A stretch of 64,000 nt of DNA from Burkholderiaceae bacterium (GCA_026125795.1 JAHCKM010000002.1:310001-374000), one strand, 5' to 3'; shown: positions 16,869 through 25,921, numbered from the stretch's first letter. A program made the numbers and translations. Notes: a model not told the origin generated them from the letters alone.

Positions 16869-17238
16869 GCGCGACGGGCGGTACCCGGGGTGGGCTCCTA
16901 CTGGGTCGGTCGGCGCTGCGCGCCGACTTCGCTGCGGTGCTCGCCCAGCAAGGGCGGCTGCGATGCCGCTCGCAGCGGCCCTGAACGGGCCGCGCCTTGC
17001 AGGCCGCGCCGGGCCAACGGGCCCGGCCCCTCGCCAGGCACGAAGAGTCCACTGGACTCTTCGTGTCCGGGCTCGGCTTCATGGCTTCTCGCCGGTCCGT
17101 CGCCTGCGGCGCCGGACTTCCCCTTGCTGTTCTGCGCTCCTCGCCGCCCCACAAGTCGCCCACGCCGGATACCGCCCACCGCGCAGAGACGCTCGTTGTC
17201 TCTGCCGATGCACACCCGGCCGCGGCTTTGCCTCGCTC
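16869..17238 (+). repeat. MITE-like element, copy A (forward)
   Basis: Fills most of the 408-bp gap before the CitG-like gene. Left inverted repeat GGGCGGTACCCGGGGTGGGC (16876-16895) pairs with GCCCACGCCGGATACCGCCC (17158-17177). The conserved tail continues through ACCGCGCAGAGACGCTCGT to a GGCTTTGC end near 17238. Inside is a perfect hairpin centred on AGTCCACTGGACT (17039-17065, 13-bp arms). No credible protein is encoded. Homologous copies: 22214-22584, 35846-36132 (inverted) and 39690-40058. Confidence 0.8.
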
Positions 17239-17267
17239 CATCGTCGCAAGTCCGATCGACCACGCCA

Positions 17268-18116
17268 ATGAACAGCGCGACCACGCCACGCGACTGTTTC
17301 CTGCACGCCTGCGAGCTCGACGTGACGGTGCGCAAGCCGGGCAACGTGAGCGTGGCGTCGCCCGGGCATGGCATGCATGCGCAGCAGTTCATCGCCAGCG
17401 CGCAGGCGGCGGCAACGGCGCTGTTCGAGGCCGGCGCGCCGGTGGGCGAGCGCATCGAGCATGCGGTGGCGGCCACGCAGGCGGCCGTGGCGTGCAACAC
17501 CAACCTGGGCATCGTGTTGCTGATCGCGCCGCTGGCTGCGGCCGCCGAACGGCCCGGTGCGCTGCACGGTGCGACGGCGCTGCGTGAGTCGCTGCAAGCG
17601 GTGCTGGACGCGCTCGATGTCGCTGATGCGCGCGCGGCCTACCGCGCCATCGTGCGGGCCAACCCGGGTGGCCTGAGCCACGCCGATCAGGCCGACGTCC
17701 GCAGCGAGCCGCGGATCGGTCTGCGCGACGCGATGGCGCTGGCCGCACCGCGCGACCTGATCGCACGCCAGTACACCAATGGATTCGCCGATCTGTTCGA
17801 TGCGCTGGTTCGCGACCTGCCATCCGGGTTTGTACTGGCGCGGGCGACTGCAGCGCATGTGCAGCGCGTCTACCTCGGCTGGTTGAGCCGGCACCCCGAT
17901 TCACACATTGTTAGAAAACACGGCGAGGCCGTGGCACACACTGTCATGGCGGCGGCGCAGGGCTGGGCTGCGCATCCGGCACCGGATCGCGCACCGGCTC
18001 TTGCCGAATGGGACGACTCCCTGAAGGCCGCCGGGGTCAACCCGGGGACCAGCGCCGATCTGACCGTGGCCACGCTGTGGACCGCCGGCGTGCTGGCCAC
18101 GTGGCACGGATCGTGA
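17268..18116 (+). CDS. CitG/MdcB-family (triphosphoribosyl-dephospho-CoA synthase-like) protein
   Basis: 282 residues from the ATG at 17268. The CitG-family signature is visible: [22 protein letters not shown] near residue 12, [34 protein letters not shown] near 60-95, and a conserved [22 protein letters not shown] at the C-terminus. In methylotroph H4MPT islands this gene (orf7 position, between the RimK-like gene and fae) is thought to attach a ribosyl-phosphate group during H4MPT synthesis by analogy with CitG. Exact activity is unproven. Confidence 0.82.
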   Translation: MNSATTPRDCFLHACELDVTVRKPGNVSVASPGHGMHAQQFIASAQAAATALFEAGAPVGERIEHAVAATQAAVACNTNLGIVLLIAPLAAAAERPGALHGATALRESLQAVLDALDVADARAAYRAIVRANPGGLSHADQADVRSEPRIGLRDAMALAAPRDLIARQYTNGFADLFDALVRDLPSGFVLARATAAHVQRVYLGWLSRHPDSHIVRKHGEAVAHTVMAAAQGWAAHPAPDRAPALAEWDDSLKAAGVNPGTSADLTVATLWTAGVLATWHGS

Positions 18117-18158
18117 TTGCGATCACGGGAGCGCCGGACGCCGGAGCCCGGCGCCTCC
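18112..18158 (+). promoter_or_regulatory. inverted repeats in the fae leader region
   Basis: A perfect CGTGAT-TGCG-ATCACG repeat (18112-18127) overlaps the CitG-like stop codon. Immediately after it, GAGCGCCGG..CCGGCGCCTC (18131-18158) can form a GC-rich stem. Both lie in the 82 bp before fae. They could be an operator and/or a processing or terminator structure separating CitG-like and fae transcripts; no function is demonstrated. Confidence 0.4.
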
Positions 18159-18198
18159 ACACGGTTCTGCGAGAACACAGCAAGGAGATGACACAGCC

Positions 18199-18711
18199 AT
18201 GGCAAAGATCGATCGCATGTTGGTCGGTGAATCGCTGGTCGGTGAAGGCAACGAGGTTGCGCACATCGACCTGATCATCGGCCCGCGCGGGTCACCCGCC
18301 GAAACCGCGTTCGCCAACGCGCTCACCAACAACAAGGATGGTTTCACCTCGTTGTTGGCTGTGGTCGCGCCGAACCTGTTGACCAAGCCCGCCACGGTGA
18401 TGTTCAACAAAGTGACGATCAAGGGTGCGAAGCAGGCCGTGCAGATGTTCGGGCCGGCGCAGCGTGCCGTGGCCATGGCCGTGGCCGACAGCGTCGAAGA
18501 CGGCACGATCCCTGCCGCCGAGGCCGACAACCTGTTCGTCTGCGTCGGCGTGTTCATCCACTGGGAGGCCGCGGACGACAAGAAGATCCAGGACTACAAC
18601 TACCGCGCCACGCGTGAATCGATCCAGCGTGCGGTGAAGGGCGTGCCGACGGCCGCCGAGGTGGTGGCCAAGAAGGGCACCGTCACGCACCCGTTCCAGG
18701 CAGCAGCGTAG
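18199..18711 (+). CDS. fae: formaldehyde-activating enzyme
   Basis: 170 residues, the usual Fae length. [33 protein letters not shown] contains the catalytic His (His22), followed by [39 protein letters not shown] and [31 protein letters not shown]. Condenses formaldehyde with H4MPT to methylene-H4MPT in the cytosol; normally one of the most abundant methylotroph proteins. AAGGAG lies 11 bases before the ATG. A strong terminator follows (18784-18811), so fae can be a monocistronic, highly expressed unit. Confidence 0.98.
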   Translation: MAKIDRMLVGESLVGEGNEVAHIDLIIGPRGSPAETAFANALTNNKDGFTSLLAVVAPNLLTKPATVMFNKVTIKGAKQAVQMFGPAQRAVAMAVADSVEDGTIPAAEADNLFVCVGVFIHWEAADDKKIQDYNYRATRESIQRAVKGVPTAAEVVAKKGTVTHPFQAAA

Positions 18712-18729
18712 CGGGCCATGTGTGTGAGC

Positions 18730-18755
18730 GGCGCACACCGCGGTCGGTGTGCGCC
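18730..18755 (+). other. perfect 11-bp hairpin downstream of fae
   Basis: GGCGCACACCG-CGGT-CGGTGTGCGCC, 18 bases after the fae stop and before the terminator. With no T-run of its own it more likely protects the fae mRNA 3' end than terminates transcription. Confidence 0.6.
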
Positions 18756-18783
18756 GGGTTGGACGGGATGGGCTCCTCGATTT

Positions 18784-18811
18784 TCCGACCGGTGCGCCGG
18801 TCGGATTTCTT
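18784..18811 (+). terminator. rho-independent terminator of fae
   Basis: Stem TCCGACCGG / CCGGTCGGA around a TGCG loop, immediately followed by TTTCTT. On the opposite strand the stem is followed by A residues, so it serves the plus strand. Confidence 0.85.
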
Positions 18812-18833
18812 GCGTCCGCGCCCCGGCAACGGC

Positions 18834-19319
18834 TCAGCGCCTGCCCGGCACCATGCCGCTGCCGATCAGGTGCAGCACGGCCGCACCGCGTTGCGCGCCC
18901 GCGTCGCGCGCCTGGCGCTCGATCTGCACGCCCACGCTGCGCACATTGTCAAACTTGCAAGGCTTGACCACGCGCACACGCGCCCACGCGGCGCCGAACT
19001 CGTCGAGCAGGATGTCGGCGATGGCCTCGGCAAATGCCTCCAGCAGCTGCAGACGGTGCTCGCGCAGCAGCTGCTGAAGCCGCGCGTGTACGTGTGCGTA
19101 ATCAATGGTGTCGGCGATGCAGTCGGTGTCGCAGGCACGCGCTCGCGGCACGCCGGCCTGCAGGTCGATGACCAGCCGCTGCGGCGCATGCAGTTCGTCG
19201 TGGTTGATGCCGATCACGGTCTCGCCAGTGAAGCCCTCGATGAACACCAGGTCCAGCGCGGCGGCCGGCGTGCGATCGTGGGCCGGGTCCGCGTGGGCAA
19301 GCGGTTGGGCAGGGTTCAA
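18834..19319 (-). CDS. FolB-like dihydroneopterin aldolase
   Basis: About 161 residues. No ATG precedes the conserved region; the TTG at 19319 has GGAG 7 bases upstream and is my preferred start. FolB-type features: LDLVFIEGFTGETVIGINHDELHAPQRLVIDLQAGVP, DTIDYAHVHARLQQLL and LLEAFAEAIADILLDEF. FolB cleaves dihydroneopterin to a hydroxymethyl-pterin, the pterin precursor for H4MPT or folate. It is convergent with fae and divergent from the sigma-54 activator. Its position next to fae makes a methanopterin role likely. Confidence 0.83.
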   Translation of the reverse strand: MNPAQPLAHADPAHDRTPAAALDLVFIEGFTGETVIGINHDELHAPQRLVIDLQAGVPRARACDTDCIADTIDYAHVHARLQQLLREHRLQLLEAFAEAIADILLDEFGAAWARVRVVKPCKFDNVRSVGVQIERQARDAGAQRGAAVLHLIGSGMVPGRR

Positions 19320-19468
19320 GGCAGGGCTCCGTTGCGGTTGAGAACCGTCTCAGCCGGTTGCAAATTGCGGACCCAGCGAGTCGGAGTCTCGGCGTTTGAC
19401 CCCATGTCCTGCCCCGTGACGCGATCCCAAAATCGGCGCACCATCCGCATTTGCTGTTGGAGATTGCG
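19320..19468. promoter_or_regulatory. divergent control region, FolB-like gene/sigma-54 activator
   Basis: 149 bp between divergent starts. It contains a small inverted repeat TGAGA-ACCG-TCTCA (19339-19352). No -24/-12 promoter is obvious, so the activator gene is probably transcribed from a weak sigma-70 promoter here. Confidence 0.35.
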
Positions 19469-21469
19469 ATGAGTCTGTCTGTGCGCGACGCCAACCACCA
19501 CGTCGATCGCATCCTGGATCTGGTGCGGCGGGGCCTGAGCGAGCACAACAGCAGCGACGTGGTGGCGCAATCGTGGACGCGCTGCCTCAACAAGTACAGC
19601 CTGCACCCGGCCGAGGCCTACAGCCCGTCGTTCGTGGCGCGTGTCGAGCTCGAGGAGCGCCGCGAGCGCTTGAACGATGTGATCGCCTGTGCGCGCTACG
19701 AGATGGCCACGCTGTATCAGCAGCTCGCCGATACCGAAACCGCGGTCGTGCTCACCGACCCCGACGGCGTGATCGTGCACGTGGTGTCTTCGCCGGAGTT
19801 CGCAGCCGAGGTGGGCCCGCTCGGGCTGCGCGTGGGCGGCATGTGGAGCGAGACCGCGGCGGGCACCAACGGCATGGGCACCTGCCTGGCCGCGGGCGGT
19901 CCGGTGTCGGTGCGGCGCGAAGACCACTTTTACGCGCTGTTCACGCAGCTCACCTGCTCGGCGGTGCCGGTGTACGACCCGTCGGGCGAGATCACCGCGG
20001 TGCTCGATGTCACCAGCCGCTCCAGCCTGATGCAGCAGCACCTGCTGGTGCTGCTGGGCATGACCGCGCGCATGATCGAGAACCGGCTGATCGACATGCG
20101 TTATCGCAATGCGCATCCGCTGCACTTTCACAGCCGCCCCGAGTTCGTGTACACGCTGCACGAGGGCAAGCTGGCGGTCGGCGAAGACGGCCGCGTGCTG
20201 GCGGCCAATCGCAGCGCGCTGTTCCAGCTCGGCCTGCAATCGGTGGCCGACATCCGCGCGCGGCGCATCGAAGACCTGTTCGAGACCTCGCTTGAAGACA
20301 TGCTCCAGCGCAGCACGTCGTCATCGTTCCATCCGGTGGTGACGTACCGCGCCAACGCGACACTGCGCTTCTTTGCCGTCGCGCGCCGGCCGGCCGCCAG
20401 TGCGGTGGCGACCCCGGTGGCAGCTGTCGCGACGGCGCCGCGCGCAACGCTGCGCCTGGTGTCGTCGCGCGGCAGCAGCGACGATGCGATCTTCAAGGAC
20501 CCGCGCCTCGCTGCGCGGCTCGAGACCGCGCGCCGCGTGATCGCGCGGCAGACGCCGGTGCTGTTGTGCGGCGAGACCGGATCGGGCAAGGAGGTGTTCG
20601 CGCGGGCGGTGCATGAGACGAGTCCGCACGCCAGCGGCGCATTCGTGGCGATCAACTGCGCCAGCCTGCCCGAGACGCTGATCGAGTCGGAGCTGTTCGG
20701 TTATCGCGCCGGCGCCTTCACCGGTGCGCAGCGCACCGGCCGGCGCGGCAAGATCCTGCAGGCCGATGGCGGCACGCTGTTTCTCGACGAGATCGCCGAC
20801 ATGCCGCTCGATCTGCAGGCACGCCTGTTGCGCGTGCTCGATGAGCGGCAGGTCACGCCGCTGGGCACCGAAGAGACGCATGCGGTCAACTTCCAGCTGA
20901 TCAGCGCCAGCCACCAGCACCTGCCGGGGCTGGTGCGCGAGGGCCGCTTCCGCGAGGACCTGTACTACCGCCTCGCGGGCATCGAGCTGCAGATCCCGCC
21001 GCTGCGCGAGCGCAGCGATTGCAGCGAGCTGATCGCGAGCGTGCTGGCCGCCGAAGGCGGCCCCAATGCCAAGCTCTCGCCCGAGGCGCAAGCGCTGCTG
21101 ATGGAGCATCCGTGGCCGGGCAACATCCGGCAGCTGCGCCACGTGCTGCGCACCGCCGCGGCGCTGGCCGACGGCAAGCCGATCACGCGTGAACACCTGC
21201 CCACGCTGCAGGCCGTGCTGGCGCCGGTGGCGCAGGCCACGGCAGCCGTGGCCGCCGTGGCGCCGCGCGTGCGGGCCGAGCCCGCGCCCGAGGCCGAGTT
21301 GCCGGTCAAGCTCAATCCGATCCAGGCCAACGAGCGGCAGGTGCTGCTGCGCCTGCTCGAACAACACCGCTGGAACGTGAGCAACGTGGCCAAGGCACTC
21401 GACGTCAGCCGCAACACGCTGTACCGCAAACTGCACAAGCTCCACATTGAAGTCTCCCACCCCGAGTGA
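19469..21469 (+). CDS. AcoR-like sigma-54-dependent transcriptional activator
   Basis: 666 residues from the ATG at 19469. An N-terminal GAF-type sensor region (about 1-210: LADTETAVVLTDPDGVIVHV, GTNGMGTCLAAGGPVSV) is followed by a PAS-like segment. The AAA+ domain has Walker A GETGSGKE near residue 368, the sigma-54-contacting GAFTGA loop near 414-420 and Walker B TLFLDEIADMP. A C-terminal Fis helix-turn-helix follows (NVSNVAKALDVSRNTLYRKLHKL). AcoR/FhlA-like enhancer-binding proteins drive sigma-54 promoters from palindromic upstream sites. Sigma-54 promoter matches precede the beta-RFAP synthase, fhcB and moxR genes, so this is the natural candidate activator of the C1 regulon. Confidence 0.9.
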   Translation: MSLSVRDANHHVDRILDLVRRGLSEHNSSDVVAQSWTRCLNKYSLHPAEAYSPSFVARVELEERRERLNDVIACARYEMATLYQQLADTETAVVLTDPDGVIVHVVSSPEFAAEVGPLGLRVGGMWSETAAGTNGMGTCLAAGGPVSVRREDHFYALFTQLTCSAVPVYDPSGEITAVLDVTSRSSLMQQHLLVLLGMTARMIENRLIDMRYRNAHPLHFHSRPEFVYTLHEGKLAVGEDGRVLAANRSALFQLGLQSVADIRARRIEDLFETSLEDMLQRSTSSSFHPVVTYRANATLRFFAVARRPAASAVATPVAAVATAPRATLRLVSSRGSSDDAIFKDPRLAARLETARRVIARQTPVLLCGETGSGKEVFARAVHETSPHASGAFVAINCASLPETLIESELFGYRAGAFTGAQRTGRRGKILQADGGTLFLDEIADMPLDLQARLLRVLDERQVTPLGTEETHAVNFQLISASHQHLPGLVREGRFREDLYYRLAGIELQIPPLRERSDCSELIASVLAAEGGPNAKLSPEAQALLMEHPWPGNIRQLRHVLRTAAALADGKPITREHLPTLQAVLAPVAQATAAVAAVAPRVRAEPAPEAELPVKLNPIQANERQVLLRLLEQHRWNVSNVAKALDVSRNTLYRKLHKLHIEVSHPE

Positions 21470-21473
21470 AAGC

Positions 21474-21605
21474 GCTACCCCCAGGCGGCGGGACCGTCGC
21501 CACCCTTGCAGGGCGCGTTGGCCGCAAGCGGCCAACCCCTCGCCAGGTGGGAACAGTCCACCGGACTGTTCCCGTCCGGGCTCCGCCCGAAGGCTGGGTC
21601 AACTC
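21474..21605 (+). repeat. detached hairpin module of the MITE-like family (fragment B)
   Basis: GGGAACAGTCC-ACC-GGACTGTTCCC (21549-21573) is flanked by CCTCGCCAGG on the left and GTCCGGGCTC on the right, the same frame that surrounds the central hairpin of full copies A and F. The terminal inverted repeats are missing. It fills the gap between the activator gene and the flavoprotein gene. Confidence 0.7.
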
Positions 21606-21619
21606 GGGAGCGGTCATTC

Positions 21620-22180
21620 ATGACGCAGGAGCGCTCCCGCTTCGCCTGGTGCATCACCGGCTCGGGCCACTATCTTGAGGAAGCGATCGCGCTGGCGGCC
21701 CGGCTGCCGGCGCTCGATCTGTTCTTGTCCGATGCGGCCGAAGAAGTGCTGCCGCTGTACAAGCTGCGGCTCGACGAGCTGAAGCCGCGCTTCGGCCCGG
21801 GCTTCCGGCTGCTGCGCGACAAGACGGCGAGCGCGGTGCCGGTGGGCATGCTGTACGACGACGTCTACCACACGGTGGTGATCGCTCCGGCCACCAGCAA
21901 CACGGTTGCCAAATGCGCGTTCGGCATCAGCGACACGCTGCCGACCAACATGTTCGCGCAAGCCGGCAAGCTCGGCATCCCGAGCATCGTCTTTGCATGC
22001 GACACCGAGCCGACCGTGGTGACGAAGTCGCCGCACGAATGGGTCACGCTGCGGCCGCGGCGCGTGGAGTTCGAGAACGTGGAGCGGCTGCGTGCGATCG
22101 AGTACTGCTCTGTTGTGCGTTCTCCGGAGGAGTTGCAGGCTGCGCTTGACGCGCGAATGGCTGAGCTTTCATTGCGATGA
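21620..22180 (+). CDS. flavoprotein, probable dihydromethanopterin reductase (AfpA/DmrB type)
   Basis: 186 residues. A small FMN-binding flavoprotein fold: FAWCITGSGHYLEEAIALA at the N-terminus, YDDVYHTVVIAPATSNTVAKCAFGISDTLPTNMFAQAGKLGIPSIVFACDTEP in the middle. PATSNTVAK and the following Asn/Met region are typical of archaeal-type flavoproteins that stand in for DmrA in beta- and gammaproteobacterial H4MPT clusters. Predicted to reduce dihydromethanopterin to H4MPT in the last step of cofactor synthesis. The ATG is 20 bases after the repeat module, with GGAG upstream. Confidence 0.8.
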   Translation: MTQERSRFAWCITGSGHYLEEAIALAARLPALDLFLSDAAEEVLPLYKLRLDELKPRFGPGFRLLRDKTASAVPVGMLYDDVYHTVVIAPATSNTVAKCAFGISDTLPTNMFAQAGKLGIPSIVFACDTEPTVVTKSPHEWVTLRPRRVEFENVERLRAIEYCSVVRSPEELQAALDARMAELSLR

Positions 22181-22213
22181 GGCGCTTGCATGCAACTTTT
22201 CGGAGCTCTGGGG

Positions 22214-22584
22214 GGCGCGGCGGGCGGTACCCGGGGTGGGCTCCTACTGTCGCGGTCGGCGCTGCGCGCCGACTTCGCTGGGCCCTGGCGCTTGCAAGCG
22301 CCAGGGCGTTCGCCAGGCGCAGAACAGTCCGCAGGGACTGTCCTGCGTCCGGGCTCACTGCTCCCATCACAAGGGCGGCTGCGATGCCGCTCGCAAGCGG
22401 CCCTGGACGGGCCGCTGCTTCATGGCTTCTCGCCGGTCCGGCGCTCAAAGCGCGCCGGACTCCCCCTTGTGCTGGTCCGCTCCTCGCCGCCCCACAAGTC
22501 GCCCACCCCGGATACCGCCCACCGCGCAGAGATGCTCGTGGTGTGCGTCGTGGAACATCTCGGTTGCGCGGCTTTGCTCGCTCG
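22214..22584 (+). repeat. MITE-like element, copy C (forward)
   Basis: Terminal inverted repeats GGGCGGTACCCGGGGTGGGC (22222-22241) and GCCCACCCCGGATACCGCCC (22501-22520) differ at a single position when reverse-complemented. The conserved tail runs on through ACCGCGCAGAGATGCTCGTGGT to GGCTTTGCTCGCT (22572-22584). Internal hairpin CGCAGAACAGTCC / GGACTGTCCTGCG (22318-22347). It occupies the whole 426-bp gap between the flavoprotein gene and the DHPS-like gene and ends 22 bases before the latter's ATG. Confidence 0.82.
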
Positions 22585-22606
22585 GTCTGCGCACGGTAAC
22601 CCAACG

Positions 22607-23992
22607 ATGGAACACATCGTCTTCCTCACGGGACGCCTTGCGCAGCCGCAGCTCGAACGCGTGCTGGCCAACATCCAGCCCGCGCCGTTCACCTGGGAGG
22701 TGCGCGAGATCGGCCTGCAAGTGGCGGCACTGATGACAGCCGATCTCATCCGCCGCCGTGTGGAGCCACCGGTGCAGGCGCAGCGCATCATCGTGCCTGG
22801 CCGCTGCCGCGGCGACATGGATGCGCTGAGCGCGCACTACGGCATGCCGGTGCAGCGGGGTCCCGAGGAGCTGAAGGATCTGCCGCGCTTCTTCGACCGC
22901 GCCGCGCAACCGATCGACCTGAGCGAACGCGAGGTGGCGATCTTTGCCGAGATTGTCGATGCGCCCCAGTTGTCCGTCGAGGCCATCGTCGAGCGTGCGC
23001 AGGCATACCAGCGTGACGGCGCCGACGTGATCGACCTCGGCTGCCTGCCCGAGACGCCGTTCCATCATCTCGAAGACAGCGTGCATGCGCTGAAAGCAGC
23101 CGGTTTCTCCGTCAGCGTCGACTCGATGGATACGCAGGAGCTGTTGCGCGGCGGCCGGGCCGGTGCCGACTACCTGCTCAGCCTGACGCAGGAAACGCTG
23201 TGGATCGCCGACGAGGTGGCAGCCACGCCGGTGCTGGTGCCGCAGCGCGGCGGCGACGAGGCGTCTTTGTTTGCGGCGATCGAAGCGATGTCGGCGCGCG
23301 GCCGGGCGTTTCTGGCCGATTCGATCCTTGATCCGATCCCGTTCGGCTTCACCGCGTCGATCGTGCGCTACCAGCGGCTGCGCGGGCGCTTTCCAGAGGC
23401 GCCGATCCTGATGGGCGTGGGCAATCTCACCGAGTTGACCGAGGCCGACACCAGCGGCATCAACGCGTTGTTGTTCGGCATCGCCGCCGAGTTGCAGGCG
23501 GCCGCCGTGCTGACCACGCAGGTCAGCCCGCATGCGCGGCGCGCGGTGCGCGAGGCCGACTGGGCGCGCCGCATCATGCACGCCGCGGCACGGCAGCGCA
23601 TGCTGCCCAAGGGCTTGAGCGATGCGCTGCTGACGGTGCATGCCCGGCATCCGTTCCCCGACACGAGCGATGAGATCGCCGCCACGGCGGCGCTGGTGCG
23701 CGACCCGAACTTTCGCGTGCAAGTGTCGGCCTCGGGGCTGCACGTGTACAACCGTGACGGCTTGCGGCTGGGGCAGGGGGCGTTCGAGCTGTGGCCGCAA
23801 CTCGGCCTGGAGGGCGACGCGGCGCATGCGTTCTACATGGGCGTGGAACTTGCAAACGCGGAGATTGCGTGGCGCCTGGGCAAGCGCTATGTGCAGGACC
23901 AGCCGCTCGACTGGGGCTGCGCGGTCGAGCGCCCGATCGAAAACCTCAGTGCCTGGTGCGCACCTGGCACGACGATGACGAAACAGCGATGA
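22607..23992 (+). CDS. dihydropteroate-synthase-like protein of H4MPT biosynthesis (DUF6513 type)
   Basis: 461 residues from the ATG at 22607 (MEHIVFLTGRLAQPQLERVLANI). An N-terminal domain of about 140 residues precedes a TIM-barrel DHPS-like region (ADVIDLGCLPETPFHHLEDSVHALKAAGFSVSVDSMD, FLADSILDPIPFGFTASIVRY, ILMGVGNLTELTEADTSGINALLFGIAAELQA). Predicted to join the pterin moiety to beta-RFAP, the methanopterin counterpart of dihydropteroate synthase. Its stop overlaps the DUF447 start (ATGA). The repeat-filled upstream gap means its promoter must lie in or beyond the MITE-like element. Confidence 0.8.
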   Translation: MEHIVFLTGRLAQPQLERVLANIQPAPFTWEVREIGLQVAALMTADLIRRRVEPPVQAQRIIVPGRCRGDMDALSAHYGMPVQRGPEELKDLPRFFDRAAQPIDLSEREVAIFAEIVDAPQLSVEAIVERAQAYQRDGADVIDLGCLPETPFHHLEDSVHALKAAGFSVSVDSMDTQELLRGGRAGADYLLSLTQETLWIADEVAATPVLVPQRGGDEASLFAAIEAMSARGRAFLADSILDPIPFGFTASIVRYQRLRGRFPEAPILMGVGNLTELTEADTSGINALLFGIAAELQAAAVLTTQVSPHARRAVREADWARRIMHAAARQRMLPKGLSDALLTVHARHPFPDTSDEIAATAALVRDPNFRVQVSASGLHVYNRDGLRLGQGAFELWPQLGLEGDAAHAFYMGVELANAEIAWRLGKRYVQDQPLDWGCAVERPIENLSAWCAPGTTMTKQR

Positions 23993-24564
23993 ACGACCCG
24001 ATCTACGAAACCGTGATCACCACCGTGGCGCCCGAGGGCCGCGTTCACGTGGCGCCGATGGGCGTGCGCTACGTCGGCGAGCAGGTGGTGCTGATGCCGT
24101 TCAAGCCCTCGACCACGCTGGCCAACGTGCTGGCCACGCGCCACGCGGTGCTCAACCTCGTGACCGACACGCGCGTGTTCGCCGGCTGCGTCACCGGCCG
24201 CCGCAACTGGCCAACGGTGGCGGCCGAATGCATCGTCGGCCAGCGCCTGGTGTGCGCGCTCGGCCACGTCGAGCTCGAGCTGGCCGGGCACGTCGACGAC
24301 GCGCAGCGGCCGGTGCTGCGCCTGGCGCGCGTGCACGCCGCGACGCATGCGCCGTTCATCGGGCTCAATCGCGCCCAGGCCGCCGTCGTCGAAGGCGCGG
24401 TGCTGGTGAGCCGGCTGCACATGCTGCCGATGGACAAGATCGAGTCCGAGATGAAGTACCTGCAGATCGCGATCGACAAGACCGCGGCCGCCCCCGAGCA
24501 CGAGGCCTGGGCCTGGCTGTGCGAGGCGGTGCAAGCGCACCGCGCCAAGGCGACCACACCATGA
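23989..24564 (+). CDS. DUF447 flavin-reductase-like protein of the H4MPT cluster
   Basis: 191 residues, coupled to the preceding gene by ATGA. IYETVITTVAPEGRVHVAPMGVRYVGEQVVLMPFKPSTTLANVLATRHAVLNLVTDTRVFAGCVTG and HATTHAPF-type (VHAATHAPFIGLNRAQAAVVEGAVLVSRL) segments are typical of DUF447, a split-barrel flavin-binding family found in methanogens and H4MPT-using bacteria. Its role in cofactor synthesis is unknown; an FMN-dependent step is a reasonable inference. Confidence 0.82.
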   Translation: MNDPIYETVITTVAPEGRVHVAPMGVRYVGEQVVLMPFKPSTTLANVLATRHAVLNLVTDTRVFAGCVTGRRNWPTVAAECIVGQRLVCALGHVELELAGHVDDAQRPVLRLARVHAATHAPFIGLNRAQAAVVEGAVLVSRLHMLPMDKIESEMKYLQIAIDKTAAAPEHEAWAWLCEAVQAHRAKATTP

Positions 24565-25319
24565 TCCGCCTGCTGGTCAGCGTGCGCAGCGGCGCCGAGG
24601 CGCTGGTCGCGGCGCGCGGCGGCGCCGATTTCATCGATGCCAAGGAGCCGTCGCGCGGCGCGCTCGGTGATCTGCCGCCCGCGACCATTCGCGAGATCGT
24701 GGAGCGGCTGCGCGATGCCGGCCTGCAGCAACCGGTGAGCGCCACCATCGGCGACGTGCCGATGCATGCGCGCGCGCAGATCATCGAGCGTGTCGAGGCG
24801 CTCGGGCAGTGCGGGGTCGACTATGTCAAGGTCGGCATCATTTCCGACAGCGACGCGCCCGACGTGCTGGACGTGCTGGCGCATTGCGGCACGCCGGTGG
24901 TACCGGTGTTCATCGCCGACCGCGGCCTCGACCGCGCGCTGGTGGCGCAGGCGCTGGGCTCGGGCTTTGCCGGCGTGATGGCCGACACGGCCGACAAACG
25001 CGCGGGCAGCTTGTTCGAATCCGTGTCGCGCGTGGCACTGGCGCAGTTTGTCGCGCAGGCGCGCGCGGCACGCGTCATGGTCGGCCTGGCCGGCGCGCTG
25101 CGCGTCGAGCACGCGTCGGCGCTGGCCGCGCTGGCGCCCGACTTTGCGGGTTTTCGCAGCGCGGTGTGCGCGGGCGATCGCAGCGCGGCGCTCGATGCCG
25201 TTCGGCTGCGCGCACTGGCCGGCGCGATGCGCGTGGCTCAGGCCTCGTACGGCCGCCCGAAGAGGCCGGATCCCCCTCGAGGGGACGCCAGCGCAGCGAG
25301 CCAGGGGCTTGTTAGCTGA
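24561..25319 (+). CDS. mfnB: (5-formylfuran-3-yl)methyl phosphate synthase, MfnB family
   Basis: 252 residues, ATGA-coupled to DUF447. MIRLLVSVRSGAEALVAARGGADFIDAKEPSRGALGDLP is the family N-terminus; DAKEPSRG and VDYVKVGIISD carry active-site acids and lysines. MfnB converts two triose phosphates into the furan precursor of methanofuran/methylofuran. The last 24 residues (SYGRPKRPDPPRGDASAASQ...) exceed the usual length and are encoded by intergenic-repeat DNA sharing CGGCCGCCCGAAG (25250-25262) with 25922 and 38191. The 3' end overlaps the convergent kinase gene by 8 bases. Confidence 0.88.
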   Translation: MIRLLVSVRSGAEALVAARGGADFIDAKEPSRGALGDLPPATIREIVERLRDAGLQQPVSATIGDVPMHARAQIIERVEALGQCGVDYVKVGIISDSDAPDVLDVLAHCGTPVVPVFIADRGLDRALVAQALGSGFAGVMADTADKRAGSLFESVSRVALAQFVAQARAARVMVGLAGALRVEHASALAALAPDFAGFRSAVCAGDRSAALDAVRLRALAGAMRVAQASYGRPKRPDPPRGDASAASQGLVS

Positions 25320-25911
25320 CGTTGGCCCGCGTCTGGCCGAGCAGCAACCCGCGCATGCGCGCCAGCTCGGCGCGCTGAATCACGTCGATCGGAAACGCCA
25401 CGCCTTGCGCCAGGCCGATGAAACGGCGATCGAGGATGCCGGCCTCCACCAGCCCGGGCAGGCCGGCGGTCGGTTCGATCGCGCACGACTTCACCACCAC
25501 CATGCGCTCGGCGTTGAGCGAGCGCGCCAGATCCAGCGCGATGCTGTCGCCGCTGTTGTCCCAGTTGGCGTCGGGGTCGGCCTGCGTGCGCAGCCAATCA
25601 TTGGGCAGCCACAGCGCGGTGTGGCCGCCGTGCAGGACCTTGCGGATCTCGGCCTCGCTCGTGGCCAGCTGCAGCTTCGGGTTCAAGCCCCACGCCATGT
25701 AGGCCGATTGCGCCATCGCCAGCACGGCCATGTTGTGCGCGGCCAGGTCGTCGAAGCGCCAGCGTGCCTGCGCGCGCCGCACCTCGTCGGCGAACGCGCC
25801 GCCGCCGCACACCAGCGTGACGCGTCCGCCGCCCAGCTGCACCAGCAGGTCGAGCCACTCGGGCAGCAGCGGATCGCTGTTGAGACTGCCGCCGATCTTG
25901 ACGACCCACAT
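25312..25911 (-). CDS. amino-acid-kinase-fold protein of the methylofuran cluster
   Basis: 199 residues. The amino acid kinase fold is shown by MWVVKIGGSLNSDPLL (phosphate-binding KIGGS), GGGRVTLVCGGGAFADEVR and WDNSGDSIALDLARSLNAERMVVVKSC (nucleotide site with Asp and Lys). In methanogens MfnE, a kinase of this fold, phosphorylates aminomethylfuran-methyl phosphate; the neighbouring mfnB and MfnF-like genes make that function likely here. Minus strand, convergent with mfnB, upstream of which lies a repeat fragment. Confidence 0.8.
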   Translation of the reverse strand: MWVVKIGGSLNSDPLLPEWLDLLVQLGGGRVTLVCGGGAFADEVRRAQARWRFDDLAAHNMAVLAMAQSAYMAWGLNPKLQLATSEAEIRKVLHGGHTALWLPNDWLRTQADPDANWDNSGDSIALDLARSLNAERMVVVKSCAIEPTAGLPGLVEAGILDRRFIGLAQGVAFPIDVIQRAELARMRGLLLGQTRANVS

Positions 25912-25921
25912 CAGCGCCGCC

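Noticed and set aside
16876-17177. Short frames inside the MITE-like copies as possible transposase or peptide genes
   Set aside because: Frames are not conserved between copies; what is conserved is terminal repeats and hairpins.
18102-18122. Possible sigma-54 promoter before fae (TGGCAC followed by TTGCG)
   Set aside because: The spacer is 9 rather than 5 bases, so GG and GC are not 10 bases apart.
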